Assembly (NCBI RefSeq): GCF_024347455.1
Contig: NZ_AP025483.1
Location: forward strand, 2,790,001-2,854,000
Source: Vibrio echinoideorum
GTDB lineage: Bacteria > Pseudomonadota > Gammaproteobacteria > Enterobacterales > Vibrionaceae
Direction: 5' to 3'
DNA length: 64,000 nt
Below the pieces are notes generated by a model. It did not search any database, had not been told where the DNA came from, and was given only the letters and a program-made list of their open reading frames with translations. The position numbers and the translations under genes are program-made. Shown here piece by piece: positions 1-8,722 of the stretch. How positions within the stretch are numbered: the first letter of the stretch is position 1; each line of letters opens with the position of its first letter.

Positions 1-663
1 TTAACGAATTTTTTTGAGCCAACCTCAAAATGCTGAGTATCGATTGGGCTGTTCCAATCCCCTCCCCAGATCATAAACCCGTGATGGGCGAAAAGCTCAA
101 CCACATCTTCTGCCATGCCTCGGCGTTCAATTTCGTCACGAGCACGAAAGCGAGTACGGTTCACATAGCGGGTTGCAGATTGTGATGGCTTTACCGTGAT
201 TTGTCCGTGGCTATCGAACTCTAAGAAAGGATTTTGAACTGGGTTGATGTCTATCGCCACACCATAGGCATGTTTCGACCACCCCCCCTCCGCCAGTAAT
301 AGGACGAGCGTTAAACGCACTGCTGTTGTTCGCGTCCATTGAGGCGTTATCGTCACCTCTGAATTCACGCATTAAGCGAGCAGAATGAAGAGGGAAACTG
401 CGCTGTTTAAGCTCTGAAAAGATTTGTTCAACAGCAGGCGCAATAACATCAAGCACGATCATATTGCCCTGTTGCATTTCCCCTTTGAAATTAATGAAAT
501 CGAAATCCACTTTGGATAGTCGCTCACAACCAACAGGCGCACCATTACTCAAAACATTGTTCTTTTTCATCATGTCGCATTGCCATTGAGATATAGGGGC
601 AACTTGAGCATAACTCACTGCACTGAGCAAAGTGGCCAGACAGCCGACAATAAAACGTTTCAT
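1..663 (-). pseudogene. M15-family peptidase (D-Ala-D-Ala carboxypeptidase-like), frameshifted, partial
   Basis: The first frame starts at 663 with a Sec signal peptide (MKRFIVGCLATLLSAVSYAQ) and runs intact to a run of seven G (C at 282-288 on the plus strand). There it leaves the family frame and stops at 211. Skipping one G restores a reading that contains GWSKHAYGVAIDINP and, near the left edge, DTQHFEVGSKKFV. These supply the His, Asp and His zinc ligands of the M15_4 type of secreted peptidoglycan DD-peptidases. The restored frame leaves the window at base 1 without a stop, so the true 3' end is not visible. Family knowledge: such enzymes trim peptide cross-links in the periplasm. As written, the product is about 150 residues and lacks every zinc ligand. 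It could be a real null allele, a phase-variable homopolymer or a one-base sequencing error. Confidence 0.75.
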
Positions 664-745
664 ATCAAAGACTCAAAAATAGTAAGAGTGAAAAGTAGCA
701 GAAGTTGGAAAGTAACATATTAAGCCAAGTTGAGCGCACGCTTTG

Positions 746-1474
746 TTAGCGCGTTTTGTTCCAATAAACAATCTCTCGAACTCGTCCGTTCTGGTCGACA
801 TCCGCTTCTCCACCAACATCAGAAGGCTCAGGTAAGGTCGATAATTGCGGAGCGTAATAGGCAACCAACATAAGTACGAACGCATCGTAAATATCGTCTA
901 TCGCGACGTCTTTACGCTTGGTATTTGAAATGGCCAACGACAAGCCGTCACACCATTGAGGGGCGAGTTGCTGAATAATAGAAAGCCGTTCCTCTTTGCC
1001 TTCTAGTGTTCGTTTGGAAAACGTCAGCGGTTCACCTTTCAAAGCTGCGAACACCACTTCAGGGTGAGACTCTCTGATCAATAAGTTGGGGTGATCATCG
1101 ATAAGTTTATCCAACTCTCGGATTTTAGGAACAATCCCCCAAGTCTGTTTCGAGAACTTCTTGCTAAGCTGTTCCACATTCACATTACACGCTGCAATAT
1201 AATCAGTTTGGTAAACCGCCTCACGACACGGCACCGGAAACACTGAAGACCCACGCTTGCTGGTTAGAAAACGCCTTGCCGCTTTATCGCATAACCTATC
1301 CGGAGTCTGTGAATCACTAAAGCCGATAGGCATATCAATTAACGTCGTTGCTTCCGTAAGATCATCAACCAACTCATCGAGCGTGTTTACCACTTTATAC
1401 GCTGGCACCGCGTTATCAGAGACAATCCAAGCGATCCAACCCGCCTTGCAGCCATCAATTCCGATGTATTTCAT
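746..1474 (-). CDS. DUF429 family protein
   Basis: A 242-residue protein with the hallmarks of DUF429: the opening strand YIGIDGCKAGW with an acidic residue at position 7, then LIDMPIGF with Asp47, and a C-terminal DIYDAFVLMLVAYY segment with further acidic residues. Family knowledge: DUF429 is predicted to have an RNase H-like fold and may be a nuclease, but no substrate is established that I know of. It lies downstream of the sulfur-transporter-like gene on the same strand with a gap of under 50 bases, so the two may be cotranscribed. Its start ATG is the one that opens the conserved first strand. The family assignment is firm; the biochemical role is unknown. Confidence 0.8.
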   Translation of the reverse strand: MKYIGIDGCKAGWIAWIVSDNAVPAYKVVNTLDELVDDLTEATTLIDMPIGFSDSQTPDRLCDKAARRFLTSKRGSSVFPVPCREAVYQTDYIAACNVNVEQLSKKFSKQTWGIVPKIRELDKLIDDHPNLLIRESHPEVVFAALKGEPLTFSKRTLEGKEERLSIIQQLAPQWCDGLSLAISNTKRKDVAIDDIYDAFVLMLVAYYAPQLSTLPEPSDVGGEADVDQNGRVREIVYWNKTR

Positions 1475-1520
1475 TGTGTTCTCAAATTACGTGCTCATGT
1501 TATTTACGTACTGTCTCTAA

Positions 1521-2423
1521 CTATCGGCTTTGAATCAACTTAACTCCGGTGTATATGCCCACAATGATACTCAACACAGAAAAAACACCCGCCAACGACA
1601 GTACAGGCATCGCCACTAACAGCTGAGTATCGTTCCCGCCACCAGCCATTACTGCTCCAAATCCCATAAGTACACCAGCAACCAAATGTTTGCCCAATCG
1701 ACGTATAGAGCTCAACCTCAATGAAAACGACCCAGTAAATAACGCGGCGCTAACCATTCCAACTAACAGAGAGATCATCAATATAAAGCGCTCACTGCTT
1801 GGCCAATCTTCGGCTTTGCCGTGCCAAAGAGAAGTCCCCATAGATTTCAACAACCCACTTGGCGTCCAATGCGGTTCATACAAGAAAACAAAGCCCGCCA
1901 TTAACCCAATCCCTAACATTGAGAACCATAACTTGCGATTTATCGCATTCATGAAGTAGCAACTCACCACAATAATGAACGAAATGATCCCAAGGAATGC
2001 ATATCGGGAAAAATCAGATAATACCAACCGAGACCCTTTTAACTCCGTAGGCAACACTGGAGCAAACAACAACCATGCGATGAACCACCCGATTATCGTC
2101 GCCAGCATCACGACTTCACCACGAGCTAAGCGGCTCACCGTAGAGACGCCACAACCACTATTAATTGCCGCTCCAATACCAAATAGAAAACCACCAAACA
2201 GGGAAAACAGACTCGGCCAAAACGCAGAAGATAACGCTCGCCCTTCCACTGCCGATCCTAATGCCATAAACACCCAAGCCAATGAGCCACTAAACACAAT
2301 CGCGACAATCAACATTGGTGATCCGCTTGCCGCCTCTTTAACGCCCCGAACCATACAAAGGCCGGTAGCTTGGGCAAGATATCCCACCAGAAAAATGCAG
2401 AGCAAAGCGAGAATAAACAGCAT
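1521..2423 (-). CDS. YeeE/YedE family sulfur-compound membrane transporter
   Basis: A 300-residue, strongly hydrophobic inner-membrane protein with about eight to nine predicted helices. It carries the family signatures GLCMVRGVKEA near residue 22, INSGCGVSTVSRLARGE in the middle, and AGGGNDTQLLVAMP in the second half. Family knowledge: YeeE/YedE (DUF395) proteins import thiosulfate or related sulfur species through conserved cysteines, two of which are visible here. The third signature carries GGND rather than a cysteine, a form I believe is common in single-chain relatives, so I do not read it as damage. The gene precedes the DUF429 gene on the same strand. No sulfurtransferase gene is next to it, so the exact substrate is open. 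Confidence 0.78.
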   Translation of the reverse strand: MLFILALLCIFLVGYLAQATGLCMVRGVKEAASGSPMLIVAIVFSGSLAWVFMALGSAVEGRALSSAFWPSLFSLFGGFLFGIGAAINSGCGVSTVSRLARGEVVMLATIIGWFIAWLLFAPVLPTELKGSRLVLSDFSRYAFLGIISFIIVVSCYFMNAINRKLWFSMLGIGLMAGFVFLYEPHWTPSGLLKSMGTSLWHGKAEDWPSSERFILMISLLVGMVSAALFTGSFSLRLSSIRRLGKHLVAGVLMGFGAVMAGGGNDTQLLVAMPVLSLAGVFSVLSIIVGIYTGVKLIQSR

Positions 2424-2570
2424 ATACAGCCTCCGAATTGCGTTGATTCTATTATTGTCATTCGTTAAATATAGTCAGAAGACCCAATAACAGCGTGCAA
2501 GGACAAGCCTGAACAGGGATAATTGTTTTGATAACCAAACAAACCCAAGCACCCAGCCGATAAAAGACTA

Positions 2571-3509
2571 ATGACCACATACTCACACATAGACATCCCA
2601 TTCAACCTGCGCCACACCTGTTGGTTTTGTGGTGAACCTTCCAATGATGTTGTTGAATTCCCTAAGACTGCACAAGCTATTGCCAAGATAGACTATTCAC
2701 CGATTGCACTGCCAGCTTGTAAAGAGTGCGCGAGTGTTAGGTATGCAAAAGATCTGACTTCGATTTGGGCTGTGCGCGATCAGATAAAACACGCACTCAT
2801 CGATAAGTACGCAAAGCACTTAGGGATTGGTGAAAATTGGACGGAACAAGAGCTTATTGATTCAGATTTCTCTGGCTCGACGCTTGGCGGGTTTGGGCGC
2901 AGTGCTTGGAATATGTATCAAATCGCCAAACAGCGAATCGACTACAAAGGTTGGCCTTTGTCGGTTGATGACATTGTAATCGAGGCCTACGACGAAACCA
3001 GTGGCTTTGAATTTGACGGTACTCGTTATGCTTCAATCAATTCGTGTATCGATTATTTCACCAAGGCTGCGGGCGTAGACAAAGAGCTGCTATCGCAACT
3101 TGTCGACATCGTTTCAACAGACCGTTTTAGCTACGCGCTTCGAATCGCCAAGCTGAACAAGAATGTCTCTAATACCAAACGCTCAGAGATCATCGAAGAG
3201 GTGTTACAGCAAGAGTCTGAACAAGAAGAGATACAGCTGGAGCAAGCCAACTCACTGTTCAACCCAAATGTCGAAGAGGTCAGCATTTCAGGTTCAATAG
3301 CGCCTGTATTTGCCATTCAATGGGCAATGATGAATAACGTTAAAGATTTAGCTCACCTTTGTTCACTCGAAGATGATTATTTTGATTATTTCGAACATCT
3401 TGGTGGCCCTGCAGCTTTCATGTCTTATAACGGCCTACAACTCTATTTAGAATCGCGTCAAGATCCTGAATGGGTAGAAAAATCGGACCCAAATAAACAG
3501 TATTGGTGA
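2571..3509 (+). CDS. Conserved hypothetical protein with CxxC...CxxC zinc site
   Basis: I do not recognise a named family for this 312-residue cytosolic protein. Cys17, Cys20, Cys50 and Cys53 (CWFC and CKEC) form a likely zinc site. The stretch LPACKECASVRYAKDLTSI followed by a basic amphipathic helix resembles the treble-clef half of HNH-type nucleases, but the catalytic Asp-His pair expected between the two CxxC pairs is not seen. The middle (about residues 195-235) is rich in Glu and Gln and probably a charged helix. The C-terminal 70 residues look globular and acidic. It stands alone, divergent from the sulfur-transporter gene across a gap of about 150 bases. A degenerate HNH-like or zinc-binding adaptor role is inference only. 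Confidence 0.6.
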   Translation: MTTYSHIDIPFNLRHTCWFCGEPSNDVVEFPKTAQAIAKIDYSPIALPACKECASVRYAKDLTSIWAVRDQIKHALIDKYAKHLGIGENWTEQELIDSDFSGSTLGGFGRSAWNMYQIAKQRIDYKGWPLSVDDIVIEAYDETSGFEFDGTRYASINSCIDYFTKAAGVDKELLSQLVDIVSTDRFSYALRIAKLNKNVSNTKRSEIIEEVLQQESEQEEIQLEQANSLFNPNVEEVSISGSIAPVFAIQWAMMNNVKDLAHLCSLEDDYFDYFEHLGGPAAFMSYNGLQLYLESRQDPEWVEKSDPNKQYW

Positions 3510-3706
3510 ACATGCCTCGCTACTGGTGAACACGTGTAAGCTCGATGATCGTCTCAAACACCCATTGTTAGTCCTTGTTTTATATAAAGATCTAAAAACA
3601 GCCCCCTATAACAGTTAATTGTTGCAATTCGGTTAAATAGAGTGAAAACTTCAAGCATCTAAAACTATTTAATCACTGCAATCTTGCGGTGAGTAAGGAG
3701 TGAATT

Positions 3707-4474
3707 GTGCTTGCTGTTCTTCGTATAATTTTGGCTACGGTGTTTATTATTTTCACCACTCTATGTGCTTTTGTTTACTGCTTGTTTAGCCCCAAGAACC
3801 CCAAGCATGTGTACGTTTTCTGCCGTTGGTTCAACCAGCTACAAAAGATCGTCGGTGTAAAACTGGTGCAGCGCGGCCTAGACAATGCGCCAACGTCAGA
3901 AAAAAGCGTCTACATCTCTAACCACCAAAGCATATTAGACTTTGTGACCGACCCAGGAATGCTAAGACCTCGCACTGTTTCATTGGGCAAGCGCGATTTG
4001 TTGTATGTGCCTTTCTTTGGTCTGCTGTATTGGATCACCGGTAACATCATGATTAACCGCGAAGACAAGTCCAAAGCGCGCGATACCATCAAGCAAGTGG
4101 CGGAAGCCATTCATCAGCGAGCTCTGTCTGTTTGGGTTTACCCTGAAGGAACACGCAGTAAAGGGCGTGGACTATTGCCATTCAAAACAGGGGCTTTCCG
4201 GATGGCGATTGAAGCCGGCGTACCTATTACCCCAATGTGTACCAGCACCACGCACAATAAGATTGACCTCAACCGAGTTAATAATGGCATTGTGATCACT
4301 GAGATGCTTGAACCTATCGATGTGTCTGGATACAAGATCAGCGATGCGAGAGAGCTGGCCAATCGCTGTCACGCAATCATGGCAGAAAAAATAGCAGAGC
4401 TTGATAACGAAGTGGCTCGTATAGAGGCTCAACAAAATCCAGAGCTGGATTCAGACGGTTCTTCTACGAACTAA
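3707..4474 (+). CDS. 1-acyl-sn-glycerol-3-phosphate acyltransferase (PlsC-like)
   Basis: A 255-residue lysophosphatidic acid acyltransferase-type protein. The N-terminal 27 residues form a membrane helix. The acyltransferase block NHQSILD supplies the catalytic His73 and Asp78, and VYPEGTRS near residue 147 is the second substrate-binding motif. Family knowledge: these inner-membrane enzymes transfer an acyl chain to lysophosphatidate to make phosphatidate for phospholipids. The start is GTG, chosen because TAAGGAG lies seven bases upstream and the membrane helix begins there. The Glu- and Asp-rich tail is not part of the domain. Vibrios usually carry more than one PlsC paralogue, and I cannot say whether this is the main one. 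Confidence 0.85.
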   Translation: MLAVLRIILATVFIIFTTLCAFVYCLFSPKNPKHVYVFCRWFNQLQKIVGVKLVQRGLDNAPTSEKSVYISNHQSILDFVTDPGMLRPRTVSLGKRDLLYVPFFGLLYWITGNIMINREDKSKARDTIKQVAEAIHQRALSVWVYPEGTRSKGRGLLPFKTGAFRMAIEAGVPITPMCTSTTHNKIDLNRVNNGIVITEMLEPIDVSGYKISDARELANRCHAIMAEKIAELDNEVARIEAQQNPELDSDGSSTN

Positions 4475-4621
4475 CTCGCAGCGAACCCACTGAGTCATCG
4501 CTCAGTTACTTAAAAAGACACTCAACGATCGCAACTCTCATTGTTCTTGTTTTACATGCCGGCGCTTATCCGCAAAATAAAAACCGGCGTTAATGGCTTT
4601 ATAGAGCAATGGGAGTAAACG

Positions 4622-5962
4622 ATGGAAGTGATTCACCATGGCGGTAAACATACTGTCACCGGATCTTGTCACGAGCTAAGAGATTCAGGCCAAGCGGTGC
4701 TCATCGATTGTGGCCTTTTTCAAGGTTCGGACGCACGTCCTCTTAATATTGAATTTGAAACTTCCCACCTTAACGCTCTGCTGCTGACCCATACTCACAT
4801 TGATCATATTGGTCGATTACCTTGGTTACTCGCCAGTGGCTTTAACCAACCGATTTATTGCACTCAGGCGACGGCTGAACTCGCTCCTTTAATGATTGAA
4901 GACGGCTTAAAACTGCAAGGGCTCAGCCATAAACAATCCAAACTCATCCTTAAAAAAATTCATTCGTTGATTGCTCCCAAGCCTTATGGAGAGTGGTTTC
5001 CAATTGCCTCTAAACAGCAAAACAACGAAAAGGTTCATCATAGGCCAAATACTCTGTATGCTCGCTTTCAACCTGCTGGGCATATCTTAGGTTCGGCCTA
5101 TATAGAGATTAAGTTACCCAACCAAGAGATGGTGATCTTTTCTGGCGACTTGGGCCCAAGTAACACGCCACTGCTGCCCGATCCAAAGCCACCACAACAA
5201 GCCGATTACCTATTTATCGAATCGACTTACGGCACTAGCACGCACGACGATATTGCTACTCGATCTGAGCGCCTCAAAGAGATCATTGATCGTTCGCTGC
5301 TTGATGGTGGCGTTATTTTAATTCCGGCTTTTAGTATCGGTAGAACGCAGGAGCTGTTGTTTGATATCGAACACCTGATCTTTGAGCATCAACTCAGCAG
5401 CGATATTCCTATCATCCTCGATTCACCTATGGCAGAAAAGGTGACGCGATCCTACCGACGCTTTAAAGACTTATGGGGGCAAGAAGCCAAGCAGCGCCTA
5501 GAGCTGAAACGCCACCCACTCGCTTTTGAGCAATGCATTACCGTTGATGGACATAGAATGCACAAGAAAATCGTTAATCGCCTTAAGTCGACAGGTGAAC
5601 CCGCAATTGTGGTCGCAGCATCTGGTATGTGTCAGGGTGGCAGGATAATGAACTACTTATCCGCCTTGCTTCCAGATAAACGCACCGATGTGATTTTAGC
5701 GGGCTATCAAGCACACGGAACGCTCGGACGAGAGCTGCAACAAGGCGAAATGCAGGTTTCTATTGATAACAAAGACGTTGAGGTCAATGCTCAAATTCAT
5801 GGCATGTCTGGCTATTCTGCTCATGCAGATAAAGAGGACCTCAATCGATTTATAGAAGGAATAGCCGTTCCGCCAAAAGAGGTGCATTTAATCCACGGCG
5901 AGCCCAATACTCAGTCTTACTTTGCTCAAGAATTGGTTGAAAAAGGATTTACGGTCGTTTAA
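4622..5962 (+). CDS. Metallo-beta-lactamase fold protein with beta-CASP domain (predicted RNA-processing exonuclease)
   Basis: A 446-residue protein of the YSH1/CPSF73-like group. The first metal motif is HTHIDHIGRLP (His57, His59, Asp61, His62). Further ligands are GHILGSAYIEI, FSGDLGPSNTP and, at the C-terminus, SGYSAHADKEDL. The beta-CASP insert includes FIESTYGTSTHDD, PAFSIGRTQELL and VVAASGMCQGGRIMNYL. Family knowledge: members are zinc-dependent RNA endo- or exonucleases. Bacterial members of this architecture outside the RNase J group have few tested substrates. It is monocistronic as far as I can see, 147 bases after the acyltransferase and preceded by GGGAGT. The family is clear; the substrate is not. 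Confidence 0.85.
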   Translation: MEVIHHGGKHTVTGSCHELRDSGQAVLIDCGLFQGSDARPLNIEFETSHLNALLLTHTHIDHIGRLPWLLASGFNQPIYCTQATAELAPLMIEDGLKLQGLSHKQSKLILKKIHSLIAPKPYGEWFPIASKQQNNEKVHHRPNTLYARFQPAGHILGSAYIEIKLPNQEMVIFSGDLGPSNTPLLPDPKPPQQADYLFIESTYGTSTHDDIATRSERLKEIIDRSLLDGGVILIPAFSIGRTQELLFDIEHLIFEHQLSSDIPIILDSPMAEKVTRSYRRFKDLWGQEAKQRLELKRHPLAFEQCITVDGHRMHKKIVNRLKSTGEPAIVVAASGMCQGGRIMNYLSALLPDKRTDVILAGYQAHGTLGRELQQGEMQVSIDNKDVEVNAQIHGMSGYSAHADKEDLNRFIEGIAVPPKEVHLIHGEPNTQSYFAQELVEKGFTVV

Positions 5963-6431
5963 AACAGATGATTAATTCGTAGCTTATGATTACGGAAATC
6001 CTTGCAAAAATCTTTAAAACCACTACTGACATTTCACACAATATAACACCTTAAACCTGCCTGCTTTCACTATATTGGTGATATATCCTTGCTTACTCAG
6101 CGCTCTCATGGCTTATCAGTCGTTAGTGCTGAACGGCGTTTCCGCTCATTTTTATTCTATTCTCCCTTCTGTCGCACATTGCAAGTTTCGAACCTTTGTC
6201 TTAATCACTATTTATTCACTTGATGAAGTACAACCAAATAGTACTAGTTGCATATAAATCCAAATGAGACAATTACCGAATTAGAACTAAGCGTTAACAA
6301 ACCCCCTCTGTAACTTGCTTTATGTCACAGTAATCCTAATGCGCAGTTAAATAATTTAACACTTGGGTTACAAGTGAAGTATTGTGTTGTTCGAAAAACA
6401 ATCATAAGTAAAACTAACAGGGAAAATACTC
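5963..6431. other. Intergenic region upstream of the symporter
   Basis: This 469-base gap holds no convincing gene. A 60-codon open frame at 6075-6257 has no ribosome binding site or recognisable sequence. The right half holds a promoter candidate with an internal inverted repeat, listed separately. No glycine-riboswitch core was found here although some vibrios have one before an alanine symporter. Confidence 0.6.
6356..6385 (+). promoter_or_regulatory. Candidate promoter with inverted-repeat operator
   Basis: A -35-like TTAACA (6356-6361) and a -10-like TATTGT (6380-6385) are 18 bases apart. The perfect inverted repeat CACTTG-GGTTA-CAAGTG (6360-6376) fills the spacer. The start codon of the symporter is about 45 bases downstream. 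The position suggests an operator for a dimeric regulator; the regulator is unknown. Confidence 0.4.
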
Positions 6432-7979
6432 ATGCAGTCATTCGTTGATTTTTTGAATGGAATAATCTGGAGCCCAGTACTTATCTACCTATGTTTAGGT
6501 GCAGGTCTGTTCTACTCCATCATGACTCGATTTGTTCAAATCCGTCACTTCTTTGAAATGTGGCGCTTGTTACTATCGGGTAAAAGCTCAGAAAAAGGCA
6601 TCTCGTCTTTCCAGGCTCTAGCCGTTTCGCTGTCTGGGCGAGTAGGTACAGGTAACATTGCCGGTGTTGCTGCCGCTATCGGTTTCGGTGGCCCAGGTGC
6701 AGTATTCTGGATGTGGGTTGTAGCCTTCTTTGGCGCCGCGACTGCTTACGCAGAATCTACGCTAGCGCAAATCTACAAAGAAGAAGACGAAGGCCAGTTC
6801 CGTGGTGGTCCTGCTTACTACATTGAAAAAGCGATGGGCCAGAAGTGGTACGCATGGATCTTCGCTATCTCAACTATTTTTGCATGTGGTATTTTGCTTC
6901 CAGGTGTTCAGTCAAACAGTATTGGTAATGCTGTAGAAGCTGCATTTGGTTCAGGCGACATGATTGAAACAGCTATCGGTACATTCAGTTTCGCTAAAAT
7001 TTTCACTGGTACTGTTGTTGCTATCATCCTTGCTTTCATCATCTTTGGTGGTGTTAAACGTATTGCGAACTTCACACAAATTGTTGTTCCATTCATGGCA
7101 TTGGCTTACATCATTATCGCGTTCGTTATCATCTTGCTAAACATCGGCCAAGTGCCAGCTGTTTTCGGAATGATTCTTGGCGATGCATTCACACCTATGG
7201 CGGGCTTTGGTGCTGCAATTGGTTGGGGTGTTAAGCGTGGTGTTTACTCAAACGAAGCGGGTCAAGGTACTGGTCCTCACGCGGCAGCAGCGGCAAATGT
7301 CGATCACCCAGCTCAGCAAGGTTTGGTACAAGCGTTCTCTATCTACATCGATACTCTTCTAGTATGTTCTGCTACAGCGTTCATGATCATCATCACTGGT
7401 GCTTACAACGTTCACGGCGGCGCAGAAGGTGTGTTCCTTGTTCAGAACCTAGCAGCAAACATTGGTGCGAATGGTCCTGTATTTACACAGCTTGCTATTG
7501 AAAGTGCACTACCAGGCATTGGTAAGCCATTCATCGCATTTGCTCTGTTCTTCTTCGCATTTACAACGATTCTTGCTTACTACTACATCGCAGAAACGAA
7601 TATTGCTTACCTACGTCGTACCATCAAGATCCCTGGCATGATGTTCGTACTTAAGCTTGTTCTTATTACTGCTGTTTTCTATGGCACAGTCAAAACCGCA
7701 AACCTTGCATGGGCAATGGGTGATGTTGGTGTTGGCTTGATGGCATGGTTAAACATTGTTGGTATTCTGATTATCTTCTTCATGTCTAAGCCTGCGCTTA
7801 AAGCTCTAGCCGACTACGAAGAACAACAGAAACAAGGCGTAACTGAGTACACATTTAACCCTATAAAACTTGGCATTAAAGGTGCTACTTACTGGGAAGA
7901 GAAGTACAAACGTAAGACAGGTAAATCTCCAGAAGCAGAAGCTGCGGACGGTAAACCTGTAGAGCAACCATCATCTTAA
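6432..7979 (+). CDS. Sodium:alanine (or glycine) symporter, AGCS family
   Basis: A 515-residue inner-membrane transporter of the alanine/glycine:cation symporter family. It has the signatures FQALAVSLSGRVGTGNIAGVA in the first third, GGPAYYIEKAMG, and GWGVKRGVYSNEAGQGTGPHAAAAA near the middle, plus about ten to eleven hydrophobic segments. Family knowledge: AGCS proteins import L- or D-alanine or glycine with Na+. In marine vibrios sodium-driven uptake is typical. The C-terminal 50 residues are hydrophilic and variable. ATG at 6432 has a weak purine-rich site (AGGGAAAA) upstream. It is monocistronic, ending at a strong terminator shared with the convergent gene. Alanine versus glycine preference cannot be read from the sequence. 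Confidence 0.9.
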   Translation: MQSFVDFLNGIIWSPVLIYLCLGAGLFYSIMTRFVQIRHFFEMWRLLLSGKSSEKGISSFQALAVSLSGRVGTGNIAGVAAAIGFGGPGAVFWMWVVAFFGAATAYAESTLAQIYKEEDEGQFRGGPAYYIEKAMGQKWYAWIFAISTIFACGILLPGVQSNSIGNAVEAAFGSGDMIETAIGTFSFAKIFTGTVVAIILAFIIFGGVKRIANFTQIVVPFMALAYIIIAFVIILLNIGQVPAVFGMILGDAFTPMAGFGAAIGWGVKRGVYSNEAGQGTGPHAAAAANVDHPAQQGLVQAFSIYIDTLLVCSATAFMIIITGAYNVHGGAEGVFLVQNLAANIGANGPVFTQLAIESALPGIGKPFIAFALFFFAFTTILAYYYIAETNIAYLRRTIKIPGMMFVLKLVLITAVFYGTVKTANLAWAMGDVGVGLMAWLNIVGILIIFFMSKPALKALADYEEQQKQGVTEYTFNPIKLGIKGATYWEEKYKRKTGKSPEAEAADGKPVEQPSS

Positions 7980-8046
7980 GATTGCTTTAGCAAGCAAGAT
8001 TATTTTAACAAGTAAATTGCTTTAACTAACGCGATATATAACGCAT

Positions 8047-8096
8047 AAAAAAGGGGTTAGCCATTTCGGCTAACCCCTTTCTTTTTATTTATAACA
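8047..8096. terminator. Bidirectional rho-independent terminator
   Basis: A 13-bp perfect stem (AAAGGGGTTAGCC / GGCTAACCCCTTT) is flanked by an A-run on the left and a T-run on the right. It serves the symporter on the plus strand and the convergent acetate-permease-like gene on the minus strand. Confidence 0.9.
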
Positions 8097-8128
8097 TGTA
8101 ACGAACTAACTGTTCCCAAGCTAGAGCG

Positions 8129-8722
8129 TTATGCTGCGATCTCTTGAGTCGCCATTTGAGGCGCTTTCTTCTCACCGATTGGTAGTACTGTGCGACCGTA
8201 TTCGTTGTTGATTACTTGTGCCATTGCAAAGTACATAGCCGATGCGCCACAGAAGATACCTTCAAAACCAGCGATAGTACCGATAAGTTCACTGCCAGTG
8301 AAATCACGAGCGGCGAGTAGGAAGAACAGGATCGTTAGTGAACCGAATACTACTTGCTTCGCAACTGGGTAACATAGAGAACCGATGAACATGAAGCCTG
8401 TGAAGATGCCCCACAATAGTAGGTACCAACCCATAAATGCTGCAGGGCTTGCCGGAAGGCCCATGTAAGGCATCACGATCAAACCAACTAGAGATAACCA
8501 AAATAGGCCGTATGAAGTAAATGCTGTCGTACCGAACGTGTCACCACGTTTGAAACACATAGTGCCCACGATAACTTGGCTCAAACCACCGTAAAAAATA
8601 CCCATTGCAAGAATCATAGAATCGATTGGGAAGAAACCTGCGTTGTGGATATTAAGAAGAATAGTGGTCATACCGAAACCCATTAAGCCTAGTGGCGCTG
8701 GGTTAGCTAGTTTGGTGGACAT
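8129..8722 (-). CDS. satP: Acetate/succinate permease family protein (GPR1/FUN34/YaaH)
   Basis: A 197-residue protein with six hydrophobic segments and the family opening [24 protein letters not shown], which matches the NPAPLGL hallmark of the SatP/YaaH family. Family knowledge: E. coli SatP is an inner-membrane acetate and succinate transporter that forms hexamers. The start ATG has AAGGTAA upstream. The tail (about 25 residues) is polar. It is transcribed alone, convergent with the symporter and sharing its terminator. The 626-base region upstream is repeat-rich and non-coding. Substrate is assigned by family only. Confidence 0.85.
   Translation of the reverse strand: MSTKLANPAPLGLMGFGMTTILLNIHNAGFFPIDSMILAMGIFYGGLSQVIVGTMCFKRGDTFGTTAFTSYGLFWLSLVGLIVMPYMGLPASPAAFMGWYLLLWGIFTGFMFIGSLCYPVAKQVVFGSLTILFFLLAARDFTGSELIGTIAGFEGIFCGASAMYFAMAQVINNEYGRTVLPIGEKKAPQMATQEIAA

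Noticed and set aside
2060..2110. Loss of a conserved cysteine in the YeeE/YedE-type transporter
   Set aside because: The GGND form of the last motif is, from memory, common in single-chain relatives, so it is not a likely defect.
6075..6257. Small open frame of 60 codons
   Set aside because: No ribosome site, no recognisable sequence and unconvincing start codon.
5963..6431. Glycine riboswitch before the alanine symporter
   Set aside because: Some vibrios have one before a similar gene, but the conserved core (CCGAAGG-like loops and repeated aptamer stems) is not visible here.
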